Below, piece after piece: positions 35,394 through 43,419 of a stretch of 64,000 nt of DNA. Source of the DNA: Larkinella insperata (GTDB lineage Bacteria; Bacteroidota; Bacteroidia; Cytophagales; Spirosomataceae). The stretch is from NCBI RefSeq assembly GCF_026248825.1, contig NZ_CP110973.1, positions 5,663,501 through 5,727,500 of the forward strand. Direction: 5' to 3'. Both the position numbers and the translations under genes were made by a program. The stretch's first letter is position 1, and the number at the start of each line of letters is the position of its first letter. A model generated the notes under the pieces. That model did no database searches, was not told where the DNA came from, and saw only the letters and a list, made by a program, of their open reading frames with translations.

Positions 35394-36761
35394 ATGAAAA
35401 ACACCAAAGGCAACACCTCCCACGAAAACCGCAGAGACTTCATTCGAAAATCCGTTGCTGGCACCGCCGTGCTCTGGGCGGGTGGCGTTCTGCCCGGTTT
35501 CAGTCCGAAAAGCTACGCCCGCATCCTGGGGGCCAACGAGAAGGTCCGAGTCGGTATGATGGGCGTCAATAGCCGGGGTCTGGCGCTGGCGAGCAACTAC
35601 GCCCTGCAACCCAATTGCGAAGTCATTTCAGTTTCGGACGTTGATACGCGGGCCGCGGAGAAATGCATCACCACGGTAGAAGGGCTGCAAAAGTCGAAGC
35701 CGAAAAATCAGCCGGATTTCCGGAAGGCGCTGGAAGACAAAGACCTGGATGCGCTGGTCGTGGCCGCTCCCGACCACTGGCACGCTCCGGCGGCTATTCT
35801 GGCGTCGAAAGCCGGCAAGCACGTGTACCTCGAAAAACCGTGCAGCCACAACCCGCACGAGGGCGAACTGCTGATGGCCGTTCAGAAAAAGTACAAGACT
35901 GTGATTCAGATGGGCAACCAGCGCCGGTCGTGGCCCAAGGTGGCGCAGGCCATCAAGGAAGTCCAGAATGGCCTCATCGGTCGGCCCTACTTCGCCAAAG
36001 GCTGGTACACCAATAACCGGGCGTCGATCGGCGTCGGGAAAGAAGCGCCCGTTCCGACCTGGCTGAACTACGATCTGTGGCAGGGACCCGCGCCCCGGCG
36101 GCCTTATAAAGACAACCTGATTCACTACAACTGGCACTGGCTCTGGAACTGGGGCACCGGCGAAGCGCTCAACAACGGCACCCACATGGTGGACCTGATG
36201 CGCTGGGGGCTGGGCGTCGATTACCCCACGCAGGTTACCTCGTCGGGCGGCCGCTACCGCTACAAAGACGACTGGGAAACCCCCGACACGCAGGTGATCA
36301 ACTGGGAGTTTGCCAACAACACCGGTATGACCTGGGAAGGTCGGAGCTGCAACGGAAAAACCGTTGAAGACACCAGCACGGGCATCGTTTTTTACGGCGA
36401 TTCGGGTTCCGTACTGATCGACAGCGGTAATTCGTACAAAGTCTTTGACCTGGAAAACAAACTGGTGAAAGATGTCAAAAACGACATTACGATCAACGCC
36501 CGCGACCGCATGAACCCCTCGCAGGCGCTGGATGCGATCCACATTCAGAACTTCTTCGACGGCATTAAGAAGGGCGCTCCCCTGGCTTCCAACATTGAAA
36601 GCGGTCACCAAAGCACCCTGCTGGTTCAGTTGGGCAACATTGCCCTGCGTTCGGGCGGGGCGCTGCAAACGGACCCGGCCAACGGCCACATCAAAAATAA
36701 CAAGGAAGCCCAGAAACTGTGGAAACGCGAGTATGAGAAGGGCTGGGAGCCAACGGTTTAA
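35394..36761 (+). CDS. Tat-type exported Gfo/Idh/MocA-family oxidoreductase, larger type
   Basis: A 455-residue protein with a twin-arginine leader (NRRDFIRKSVAGTAVLW). The Rossmann fold reads VRVGMMGVNSRGLAL, followed by AAPDHWHAPAAILA, with the DHWH motif typical of this exported subgroup, and the signature EKPCSHNPHE. The C-terminal domain has YNWHWLWNWGTGEALNNGTH, an aromatic substrate-site motif. It is mid-operon, 60 bp after the propeller-like gene and 23 bp before the permease gene. GH109 glycosidases belong to this fold and use NAD-assisted elimination, so glycoside cleavage is possible; simple dehydrogenation is equally possible. Confidence 0.9.
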   Translation: MKNTKGNTSHENRRDFIRKSVAGTAVLWAGGVLPGFSPKSYARILGANEKVRVGMMGVNSRGLALASNYALQPNCEVISVSDVDTRAAEKCITTVEGLQKSKPKNQPDFRKALEDKDLDALVVAAPDHWHAPAAILASKAGKHVYLEKPCSHNPHEGELLMAVQKKYKTVIQMGNQRRSWPKVAQAIKEVQNGLIGRPYFAKGWYTNNRASIGVGKEAPVPTWLNYDLWQGPAPRRPYKDNLIHYNWHWLWNWGTGEALNNGTHMVDLMRWGLGVDYPTQVTSSGGRYRYKDDWETPDTQVINWEFANNTGMTWEGRSCNGKTVEDTSTGIVFYGDSGSVLIDSGNSYKVFDLENKLVKDVKNDITINARDRMNPSQALDAIHIQNFFDGIKKGAPLASNIESGHQSTLLVQLGNIALRSGGALQTDPANGHIKNNKEAQKLWKREYEKGWEPTV

Positions 36762-36784
36762 TTAGAAATCTAACCAACGAACGA

Positions 36785-38107
36785 ATGAAATCGAATACCA
36801 TCGCCATCGACGTCAGCAGCCTCGACAAGCGGGATACCACCATTTCCATTCTGTTGATCGGACTGATGTTTTTTATCTTCGGATTCATTTCCTGGGTAAA
36901 CTCCATCCTGATTCCGTACTTCAAAATTGCCTGTGAACTGACGAGCTTTCAGGCGTATCTGGTGGCGTTTGCTTTTTACATTGCCTACTTCATCATGTCG
37001 GTGCCCGCTTCCTACCTGCTGAAGGTGGCGGGTTTCAAGAAGGGCATGATGGTTGGCTTCTGGGCGATGGCGCTGGGGGCGTTTATCTTCATTCCGGCGG
37101 CTTACACGCGGACGTACGGCATTTTCCTGATGGGGTTGTTCACCATCGGCATTGGCCTGGCCATTCTGCAAACGGCTTCCAACCCGTACATCACCATTCT
37201 GGGGCCGAAAGAACGGGCCGCGCAGCGCATCAGCCTCATGGGTATTTGCAACAAAGCCGCCGGTATTCTGTCGCCGATTGTGTTTGCCGCCGTGATTTTA
37301 CGCCCCACGGATACCGACCTGTTTGCCCAGCTTGGCACGATGACCGAGGTGCAGCGGAGCGCGGCCCTGGATGAGCTGATTCGCCGGGTGATTCCGCCCT
37401 ACGCCGTGCTGGGAACCTTCCTGTTCGTGCTGGGCTATCTGGTGTACCGCTCCCCCCTGCCCGAACTCAACACGGAACACGAAACGCCCGAGGTGGCCAC
37501 GGCCAACGCCGGTAAAACCAGCATCTTTCAGTTTCCGCACCTGATTCTGGGCGCGGTGGCCATTTTCCTGCACGTCGGTACGCAGGTGATCGCCATCGAC
37601 ACAATCATCAGTTACGCCGGTTCGATGGGCATCGACCTGCTGGAAGCCAAGGTTTTCCCTTCCTACACGCTGTTTTGCACCATCTGCGGCTACCTGATCG
37701 GCATCGTTACCATTCCCCGCTTCATCAGCCAGGTAAACGCCCTGCGGATTTGCACGGTATTGGGCGCGGTTTTTACGCTGCTCATCATCTTTGCAAAGGG
37801 TTCGTTCATCTTTCTGGGCCACGCAACCGACGTTTCCATCTGGTTTGTGGTGCTGCTGGGGCTGGCGAATTCGCTGGTTTGGGCGGGCATCTGGCCGCTG
37901 GCGCTGGACGGTCTGGGACGGTTTACGAAACTGGGCGCTTCCATCCTGATCATGGGTCTGTGCGGCAACGCCATCATGCCGCTGATCTACGGGTATCTGG
38001 CCGATGTGTATGACCTGCGCGTGGCCTACTGGGTTCTTTTTCCCTGTTACCTCTATCTCGTTTATTACGCCGTAAAAGGCCACCAACTGCGCAAATGGGG
38101 ATTCTGA
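36785..38107 (+). CDS. Sugar permease, MFS, FucP/NagP type
   Basis: A 440-residue inner-membrane protein with about twelve hydrophobic helices. The first segments (FFIFGFISWVNSILIPYFK and TASNPYITILGPKERAAQRI) match the FucP-type sugar:H+ symporter family, whose members include the N-acetylglucosamine permease NagP. The gene overlaps nagA by 13 bp, so the likely cargo is an amino sugar or its derivative moved from periplasm to cytosol. The transported sugar is not phosphorylated by such carriers. Confidence 0.9.
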   Translation: MKSNTIAIDVSSLDKRDTTISILLIGLMFFIFGFISWVNSILIPYFKIACELTSFQAYLVAFAFYIAYFIMSVPASYLLKVAGFKKGMMVGFWAMALGAFIFIPAAYTRTYGIFLMGLFTIGIGLAILQTASNPYITILGPKERAAQRISLMGICNKAAGILSPIVFAAVILRPTDTDLFAQLGTMTEVQRSAALDELIRRVIPPYAVLGTFLFVLGYLVYRSPLPELNTEHETPEVATANAGKTSIFQFPHLILGAVAIFLHVGTQVIAIDTIISYAGSMGIDLLEAKVFPSYTLFCTICGYLIGIVTIPRFISQVNALRICTVLGAVFTLLIIFAKGSFIFLGHATDVSIWFVVLLGLANSLVWAGIWPLALDGLGRFTKLGASILIMGLCGNAIMPLIYGYLADVYDLRVAYWVLFPCYLYLVYYAVKGHQLRKWGF

Positions 38108-39324
38108 AAATAACGAACGGCGTCTTGATCACACCGTACCGGCTGATCCGGGGCGGCACCATCGTGATCGAAAACGGCCTCATCCGGGGGATTCACGAAC
38201 GGGAGGTGGAGGTGCCGGATGCCGAAGAAATCGACGCGGGCGGGCAGTACATCGCACCCGGCTTCATCGACATTCACGTCCACGGGGGCGGGGGGTACGA
38301 CTTCATGGACGGCACGGAAGAAGCCTTCCTGAACATCGCCGAACTCCACGCCCGCTACGGCACGACCGCCCTGGTACCGACGACGTTAACCGCCGAAAAG
38401 GAAGACCTACTGCAAACGCTGGATGCCTACGAAGCGGCCAACCGCATCAACCACCGAGGGGCGGCTTTTCTGGGCATTCACCTGGAAGGACCGTATTTCG
38501 CGCTCAGTCAGCGGGGAGCCCAGGACCCCCGCTATATCCGCAACCCGGACCCGCAGGAATACGAAGAAATCTTGGCGTATTCGTCGTCCATCGTGCGCTG
38601 GAGTGCCGCCCCGGAGCTGGAAGGCGCCATTCCGTTCGGTCGGCGGCTGCGCGAAAAAGGCATTCTGGCGGCTGTGGCCCATACCGACGCCATTTACGAG
38701 GATGTGCTGGAAGCGTACGAAAACGGCTACTCGCTGGCGACGCACCTGTACTCGGCCATGTCGGGCGTGACGCGCCGGAACGCCTTCCGGTACGCGGGCG
38801 TGATTGAAAGCGCTTACCTGCTGGATATGGACGTGGAGATCATTACCGACGGTGTTCACCTGCCCCCGCCCCTGCTCAAGCTGGTCTATAAAATCAAAGG
38901 GGCCGACCGAACCGCCCTGATTACGGATGCCATGCGGGCCGCCGGAATGCCCGAAGGCGAAAGCACACTCGGGTCGCTCAAAAACGGCCTGAAGGTGATC
39001 GTGGAGGATGGCGTGGCCAAACTGCCAGACCGCAGTTCGTTTGCGGGCAGCGTGGCTACGACGAATCAACTCGTGCGCAACATGGTCCGACTAGCCGACG
39101 TACCGCTGCTGGACGCCGTCCGGATGGCCAGCACCACCCCCGCGCGCATCATGGGCGTTGAATCCCGCAAAGGTTCACTGACGCCGGGCAAGGACGCCGA
39201 TCTGGTCATTTTCGACGAAAATGTGACCGTTTCGGCAACGCTTGTCAACGGAAAACTTGTCTACTCAAATCAACTTTTTAAAACGCATGACGACCTCTTT
39301 AACGTCTCCCAACCACACGTTTAA
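38095..39324 (+). CDS. nagA: N-acetylglucosamine-6-phosphate deacetylase
   Basis: A 409-residue cytosolic amidohydrolase. The metal-site HxH is in DIHVHGGGGYDFMDG (histidines 61 and 63). GIHLEGPYF follows with its metal-binding glutamate, then VAHTDA and THLYSAMSGV with the downstream histidines, and ITDAM with the catalytic aspartate. Substrate-loop residues ARIMG and GSLTPGKDADLVIFD close the protein. It removes acetate from GlcNAc-6-phosphate to give glucosamine-6-phosphate. It overlaps the permease gene by 13 bp and nagB by 38 bp, so all three are one transcript. Confidence 0.93.
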   Translation: MGILKITNGVLITPYRLIRGGTIVIENGLIRGIHEREVEVPDAEEIDAGGQYIAPGFIDIHVHGGGGYDFMDGTEEAFLNIAELHARYGTTALVPTTLTAEKEDLLQTLDAYEAANRINHRGAAFLGIHLEGPYFALSQRGAQDPRYIRNPDPQEYEEILAYSSSIVRWSAAPELEGAIPFGRRLREKGILAAVAHTDAIYEDVLEAYENGYSLATHLYSAMSGVTRRNAFRYAGVIESAYLLDMDVEIITDGVHLPPPLLKLVYKIKGADRTALITDAMRAAGMPEGESTLGSLKNGLKVIVEDGVAKLPDRSSFAGSVATTNQLVRNMVRLADVPLLDAVRMASTTPARIMGVESRKGSLTPGKDADLVIFDENVTVSATLVNGKLVYSNQLFKTHDDLFNVSQPHV

Positions 39325-40084
39325 CATCGACCAGCTTCGGGTTAATCTCTTCGAAAACCGGCAGGAACTGGGACTAAGTGCCGCCCAGGCCGTCGCCAGC
39401 CAAATCAGGGAGTTACAACAGAACCAGGATTTTGTTAACATCATATTCGCTTCCGCGCCCTCACAGAATGAATTTCTGGCGACGCTCGCGCAGGAGTCCG
39501 GCATTGACTGGTCGCGCATCCGGGCTTTCCACATGGACGAATACGTGGGGCTGCCCGCCGATGCACCTAAGAGTTTTGGGCTTTATCTCAAAGTGCAGCT
39601 TTTCGACAAGGTAGGCATCACCGATGTGTATTACCTGGACGGCAATACCGCAGATCCGGAGCAGGAATGCGGGCGTTACAGCGCGCTGCTCGAACAATAT
39701 CCGACGGACATCGTCTGCCTGGGCATCGGCGAGAATTGCCACATTGCCTTTAATGACCCCCACGTCGCGGATTTCAACGATCCGGTGCTGGTCAAACGCG
39801 TGCAACTGGACCTGACCAGCCGGATGCAGCAGGTCCACGACGAATGTTTTGAATCGCTGGAACAGGTGCCCGAATACGCCCTGACGCTGACCATTCCGGC
39901 GTTGGTGCGCGGAAAACACCTGTTCTGCATGGTTCCGGCGAGCCACAAAGCCGAAGCGATTTATCACACGCTGGTGGATTCGGTTACGGAAGCGTTTCCT
40001 TCCACCATTTTGCGGTCACACGGCAACACCCAGCTATTTATTGACCAGGACAGCGCCAAAAAGTTTCTTGAAGTAACGGCTTGA
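39287..40084 (+). CDS. nagB: Glucosamine-6-phosphate deaminase/isomerase, variant active site
   Basis: A 265-residue protein from the ATG at 39287 (MTTSLTSPNH); the start overlaps the end of nagA by 38 bp. The catalytic loop FHMDEYVGL keeps the aspartate (residue 84) matching Asp72 of the E. coli enzyme. The second motif, usually GxDGHIAFNE, reads GENCHIAFND: aspartate is replaced by asparagine (150), glycine by cysteine, and the final glutamate by aspartate (157), while the histidine (152) is kept. It should convert glucosamine-6-phosphate to fructose-6-phosphate and ammonia, or act on a related sugar. Last gene of the locus, followed by a terminator. Confidence 0.85.
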   Translation: MTTSLTSPNHTFNIDQLRVNLFENRQELGLSAAQAVASQIRELQQNQDFVNIIFASAPSQNEFLATLAQESGIDWSRIRAFHMDEYVGLPADAPKSFGLYLKVQLFDKVGITDVYYLDGNTADPEQECGRYSALLEQYPTDIVCLGIGENCHIAFNDPHVADFNDPVLVKRVQLDLTSRMQQVHDECFESLEQVPEYALTLTIPALVRGKHLFCMVPASHKAEAIYHTLVDSVTEAFPSTILRSHGNTQLFIDQDSAKKFLEVTA

Positions 40085-40109
40085 TGCCCTCGTCTGCGCC
40101 CAATACCAG

Positions 40110-40148
40110 AAACGCGGATTGAATAGAAGATTCAATCCGCGTTTTTAT
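40110..40148 (+). terminator. Rho-independent terminator closing the nag operon
   Basis: AACGCGGATTGAAT (40111-40124) pairs with ATTCAATCCGCGTT (40130-40143) and is followed by T residues. It separates nagB from the convergent histidine kinase gene. Confidence 0.88.
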
Positions 40149-40188
40149 TACCGGTTTCTCAAAACCGGCACAATGAAGACTATGCTAT

Positions 40189-43155
40189 TCACACCGACGC
40201 ATTCGACCGGTTGGCGTATTCGGTTGGCAGGACGCCAAACTGCTCCCGGAAGACTTTAGAAAAGTAGGAAAGCGAATTAAAGCCGACTTCGTAGGCAATT
40301 TCGGATACCGTAGCCGCCTGACCTTCCAGCAACTGAGCCGCCCGTTTCAGGCGCATGACGCGGATGAAATCCCCCGCCGACTGCCCGGTCAGCGCCGTCA
40401 GCTTACGGTGGAGCTGCATCCGGCTCAGGCCCGCTTCCCGGCCAAACTCCTCGGCGCTAAACTGCGAATTTCCCAGGTTATCTTCCACGATTTTCATGAC
40501 CCGCATCAGGAATTTCTCGTCGGCGGAGGTCACGGCAATGTCCGTGGGGCCAATCCGCAGCTCGCGGCCAAACCGTTCGCGGAGCTTCCGGCGGCTTTCG
40601 ATCAGATTCTGCACCCGTACCAGCAGCTCACGCGAATCGAACGGCTTGGTCAGGTAATCGTCCGCACCGGTTTCCAGACCGGTCAGTTTATTGTCCTGCG
40701 TGGCCAGGGCCGTCAGCATAATCATTGGAATGTGGCTGGTGCGCTCGTCGGTTTTGATGCGCCGACAGAGTTCGGCCCCGTCCATTTCGGGCATCATCCA
40801 GTCGCTGATTATCAGGTCGGGCGACAGCTCTAGGGCGGCTTCCAGCCCGCGCGCGCCGTTCTCGCGTTCCAGCACGCGGTAGTGCCGCCCCAGCTGGTTG
40901 CGGATAAACATCCTTAGGTCGTCGTTATCTTCCACAATCAGCAGGGTTGGGCGCACCTCCGTCCCTTCCGTGCCACTTTCCGGTTCGTTGGCAACGGTTT
41001 TGCCCCCGACGAAAAGCGCTCCTTCCGACCGGCTTCTGGGCGAACTAACCTCAATCACGGTTTCCGCCAGCTCCTCAAACGGCAGTTCTACGACAAACCG
41101 CGCCCCCGGTTCGGCTTTCGTTTCCACCCGAATGGTGCCGTTATGCAGTTGAATGACTTCTTTGACGAGCGAAAGACCGATGCCCGTGCCGGGTTGGTCG
41201 CCCACCAGCGAGGTAGTGCCCTGGTAGAACCGCTCGAATACCCGTTCAACCTGCTCGGGGGCAATGCCCATGCCGGTGTCGTCGACCCAAATCTGCACCA
41301 GCGGTTTGCCCTGCTTCTCAACCCGTTGAGCGGTGAGCGTAACCGAACCGCCGTTGGGCGTAAACTTGAAGGCGTTGGACAGTAAGTTGGTCACCACTTT
41401 TTCCAGTTGATCGGCGTGGTAACGCACCAAAAGCCGTTCGGTCGGCAGCTGGACGGTGTACTGAATGCTCCGTTGCTCGGCCATCGACGAAAACGAAGCG
41501 GCCGCTACCGTCAGGAGGTCGTTGATGGCGCCCGGCTGGAGCTGAAGGTTCATCTTCCCGGATTCAATCTTCGACAAATCGAGCAGCTGGTTAATGAGCT
41601 GCAAAAGTCGCTGGGCGTTCCGGTGCATGACGGCCACCTCGTTCCAGCGAAAATCAACGTCGGTGGCATCGGTCAGTGAACGCATTTTCTCGGCCAGTGG
41701 ACCAATAATCAAGGTCAAGGGAGTCCGGAACTCGTGGGAGATGTTGGCAAAAAACCGGGATTTTACCTCGTCAAGTTCCTGAAGTTGGCGGGCCTGCGTA
41801 GCCAGCGTTTCGGCCTGGCCTTCCAGTTGGCGGGTCTGCCGCTCGAGTTGTTCGTTTTTTTCGGACACCACCCGGCTTTGCGCCAGCAACGCCTGATTCT
41901 TCTGAATTTTCAGGCGCTGACGGCTTACCACGAGTGCCCCGACCACGAGCGTCAGCAGCAACCCGGCCCCGACGGTATTGCGCCACAAGACCGACACCTC
42001 CTGGTTTTTTTTTAGCAGTTCAATTTCGGCCTGCTTCTTTTCCGACTGGTATTCGGCCTGTACCCTGGCGATTTTTTTGGCACTTTCCTCGTTGAAAACT
42101 GAGTCGTTGAGCGCCACCCATTTCCCCTGAAAACCGTAGGCTTTCGGGAAATTACCGGTGGCCGCATAGGCAGCCGCCAGCCCTTTGTAGGCCGACAGCC
42201 GGTCTTCCCGCTGGTGCAGTTGTTCCGCCAGTTGCCGGGCTTTTTCGTAATATCCGAGGCTCTGAGCGGCCTGACCGGTTTCGGAGCGAACCTTACCCAG
42301 GCCCAGCAAACTCGTCAGGATGCTCGACGGGTAATTTTTCTGTTCGGCCAGTTTGAGCGCCTGCTGGTAATGGGTTTCGGCCCGGTCAGGCTGCTTCATT
42401 TTCAGGTACACCGCACCCAGATGGTTCAGGCTCATGGCCACCCCAATCGGCTCCTTAATTTTTTCAAAATTGCTGCGGGACTGATTCAGGTAGAATACGG
42501 CTTTGCGCAAATCGCCTTTTAGCTGGTAAATTGTTCCGATGTTGATCAGCACCCCCGCCTGTCCGCGCGGATCACTGCCCGCGTTTTTACGGTACGACTG
42601 CCAGTAGTGCTGCAGCGCCTGATCGTATTTCTGCTGGTGTTCAAAAATGACGCCGATGGCGTTGTACGTACCCGCTAAGTCTGCCTGCGTGCCGTCGCCC
42701 ATCTTCTCATAGACCTTCAGCGCTTTGTAGTAATAGTCAATGGCTTGGGGAAAATCGCCCAAAGCGGCATAATTCATTCCGATGTTATGGTGGGTGCCCG
42801 CAATGGCCCGGTTGTTCTTTCCCTTTTCGAGGTACGGCAGGCCCGTTTTGGCCGACTCGATGGCTTCCCGGTATTTCCCCTTTGTCCAGTGGTAAATTCC
42901 CAGACTAACGTAACTGCGGCCGATGCCGACGTTAAAGTCCAGTTGGCGGGAAAGCTTCATGGCTTCTTCGGCGTAGCGCTTCAGTCTTTCCGGGTCGCTG
43001 CTCCAATAGATAGCAGCGGCATCGTTCAGGAGCCGGACCCGGTTGGTATCCGGTCCGGCTTTTCTCAGGAGGGTTTCCAGACTATCGCGCTTGCTTGGCT
43101 GCGCTACCGCACAAAGCCCAATACCACAAAAAAGAAGAAGTAAAATTTTTCCCAT
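40189..43155 (-). CDS. Hybrid two-component regulator: TPR sensor, histidine kinase, receiver, AraC DNA-binding domain
   Basis: A 988-residue protein from the ATG at 43155. After a signal peptide (ILLLLFCGIGLCAVAQ) come about eight TPR repeats in the periplasm (residues 30-370), a TM helix near 397 and a coiled coil (LERQTRQLEGQAETLATQAR). The HisKA domain has SHEFRTPL (His near 474), the HATPase domain NLLSNAFKF and GTGIGLSLVKE, and the receiver LLIVEDNDDL and SDWMMPEMDG (Asp near 783); a C-terminal AraC-type HTH ends the protein. Classical polysaccharide-locus HTCS proteins sense with propeller/Y_Y_Y domains; here TPRs replace them. It is convergent with nagB and may add a second control to that locus, or serve other genes. 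Confidence 0.93.
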   Translation of the reverse strand: MGKILLLLFCGIGLCAVAQPSKRDSLETLLRKAGPDTNRVRLLNDAAAIYWSSDPERLKRYAEEAMKLSRQLDFNVGIGRSYVSLGIYHWTKGKYREAIESAKTGLPYLEKGKNNRAIAGTHHNIGMNYAALGDFPQAIDYYYKALKVYEKMGDGTQADLAGTYNAIGVIFEHQQKYDQALQHYWQSYRKNAGSDPRGQAGVLINIGTIYQLKGDLRKAVFYLNQSRSNFEKIKEPIGVAMSLNHLGAVYLKMKQPDRAETHYQQALKLAEQKNYPSSILTSLLGLGKVRSETGQAAQSLGYYEKARQLAEQLHQREDRLSAYKGLAAAYAATGNFPKAYGFQGKWVALNDSVFNEESAKKIARVQAEYQSEKKQAEIELLKKNQEVSVLWRNTVGAGLLLTLVVGALVVSRQRLKIQKNQALLAQSRVVSEKNEQLERQTRQLEGQAETLATQARQLQELDEVKSRFFANISHEFRTPLTLIIGPLAEKMRSLTDATDVDFRWNEVAVMHRNAQRLLQLINQLLDLSKIESGKMNLQLQPGAINDLLTVAAASFSSMAEQRSIQYTVQLPTERLLVRYHADQLEKVVTNLLSNAFKFTPNGGSVTLTAQRVEKQGKPLVQIWVDDTGMGIAPEQVERVFERFYQGTTSLVGDQPGTGIGLSLVKEVIQLHNGTIRVETKAEPGARFVVELPFEELAETVIEVSSPRSRSEGALFVGGKTVANEPESGTEGTEVRPTLLIVEDNDDLRMFIRNQLGRHYRVLERENGARGLEAALELSPDLIISDWMMPEMDGAELCRRIKTDERTSHIPMIMLTALATQDNKLTGLETGADDYLTKPFDSRELLVRVQNLIESRRKLRERFGRELRIGPTDIAVTSADEKFLMRVMKIVEDNLGNSQFSAEEFGREAGLSRMQLHRKLTALTGQSAGDFIRVMRLKRAAQLLEGQAATVSEIAYEVGFNSLSYFSKVFREQFGVLPTEYANRSNASV

Positions 43156-43182
43156 CAACGCACCGATTTTTCTGAAGCAATT

Positions 43183-43198
43183 TACACGTATAGGTGTA
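43183..43198. promoter_or_regulatory. Inverted repeat before the hybrid kinase gene
   Basis: TACAC (43183-43187), a 6-nt centre, GTGTA (43194-43198), 27 bp before the start of the minus-strand kinase gene. It may be an autoregulatory site; the evidence is only its symmetry and position. Confidence 0.35.
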
Positions 43199-43305
43199 TA
43201 TGTTACTTAACGAATTGATTGAATGGCACTTCTTTTTTCAACTGCCCTGCATTTATAATCCAATTCATCGTCTCTTTTTATGATTATTCCACCCAAATAA
43301 CTGGC

Positions 43306-43372
43306 TGTTACATCCGTGTTAAACAATGTTACGGCCGTGTTAACCCCACCCCAGCCTGCTCGATTAGTTTTG
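43306..43372 (+). promoter_or_regulatory. Promoter with 21-bp-period direct repeats, copy 2
   Basis: TGTTACATCCGTGTTAA (43306-43322) and TGTTACGGCCGTGTTAA (43327-43343) are repeated with 21-nt period. A perfect -7 box TAGTTTTG follows at 43365-43372, 22 nt after the second GTGTTA, the same spacing as in the copy at 7996-8061. Two sites on one helix face before a -7 box without a -33 TTG is the layout expected of an activator; LytTR-type regulators bind repeats with such a period. Confidence 0.65.
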
Positions 43373-43419
43373 CCGACGTAATTATTTCTACTCAAACAGC
43401 AAATCTAATTGACACGCTC

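Noticed and set aside
42664..42673. GTACGTACCC, a partial operator match inside the histidine kinase gene
   Set aside because: Only a half of the palindrome is kept and it lies deep in a coding region, so a chance match is more likely.
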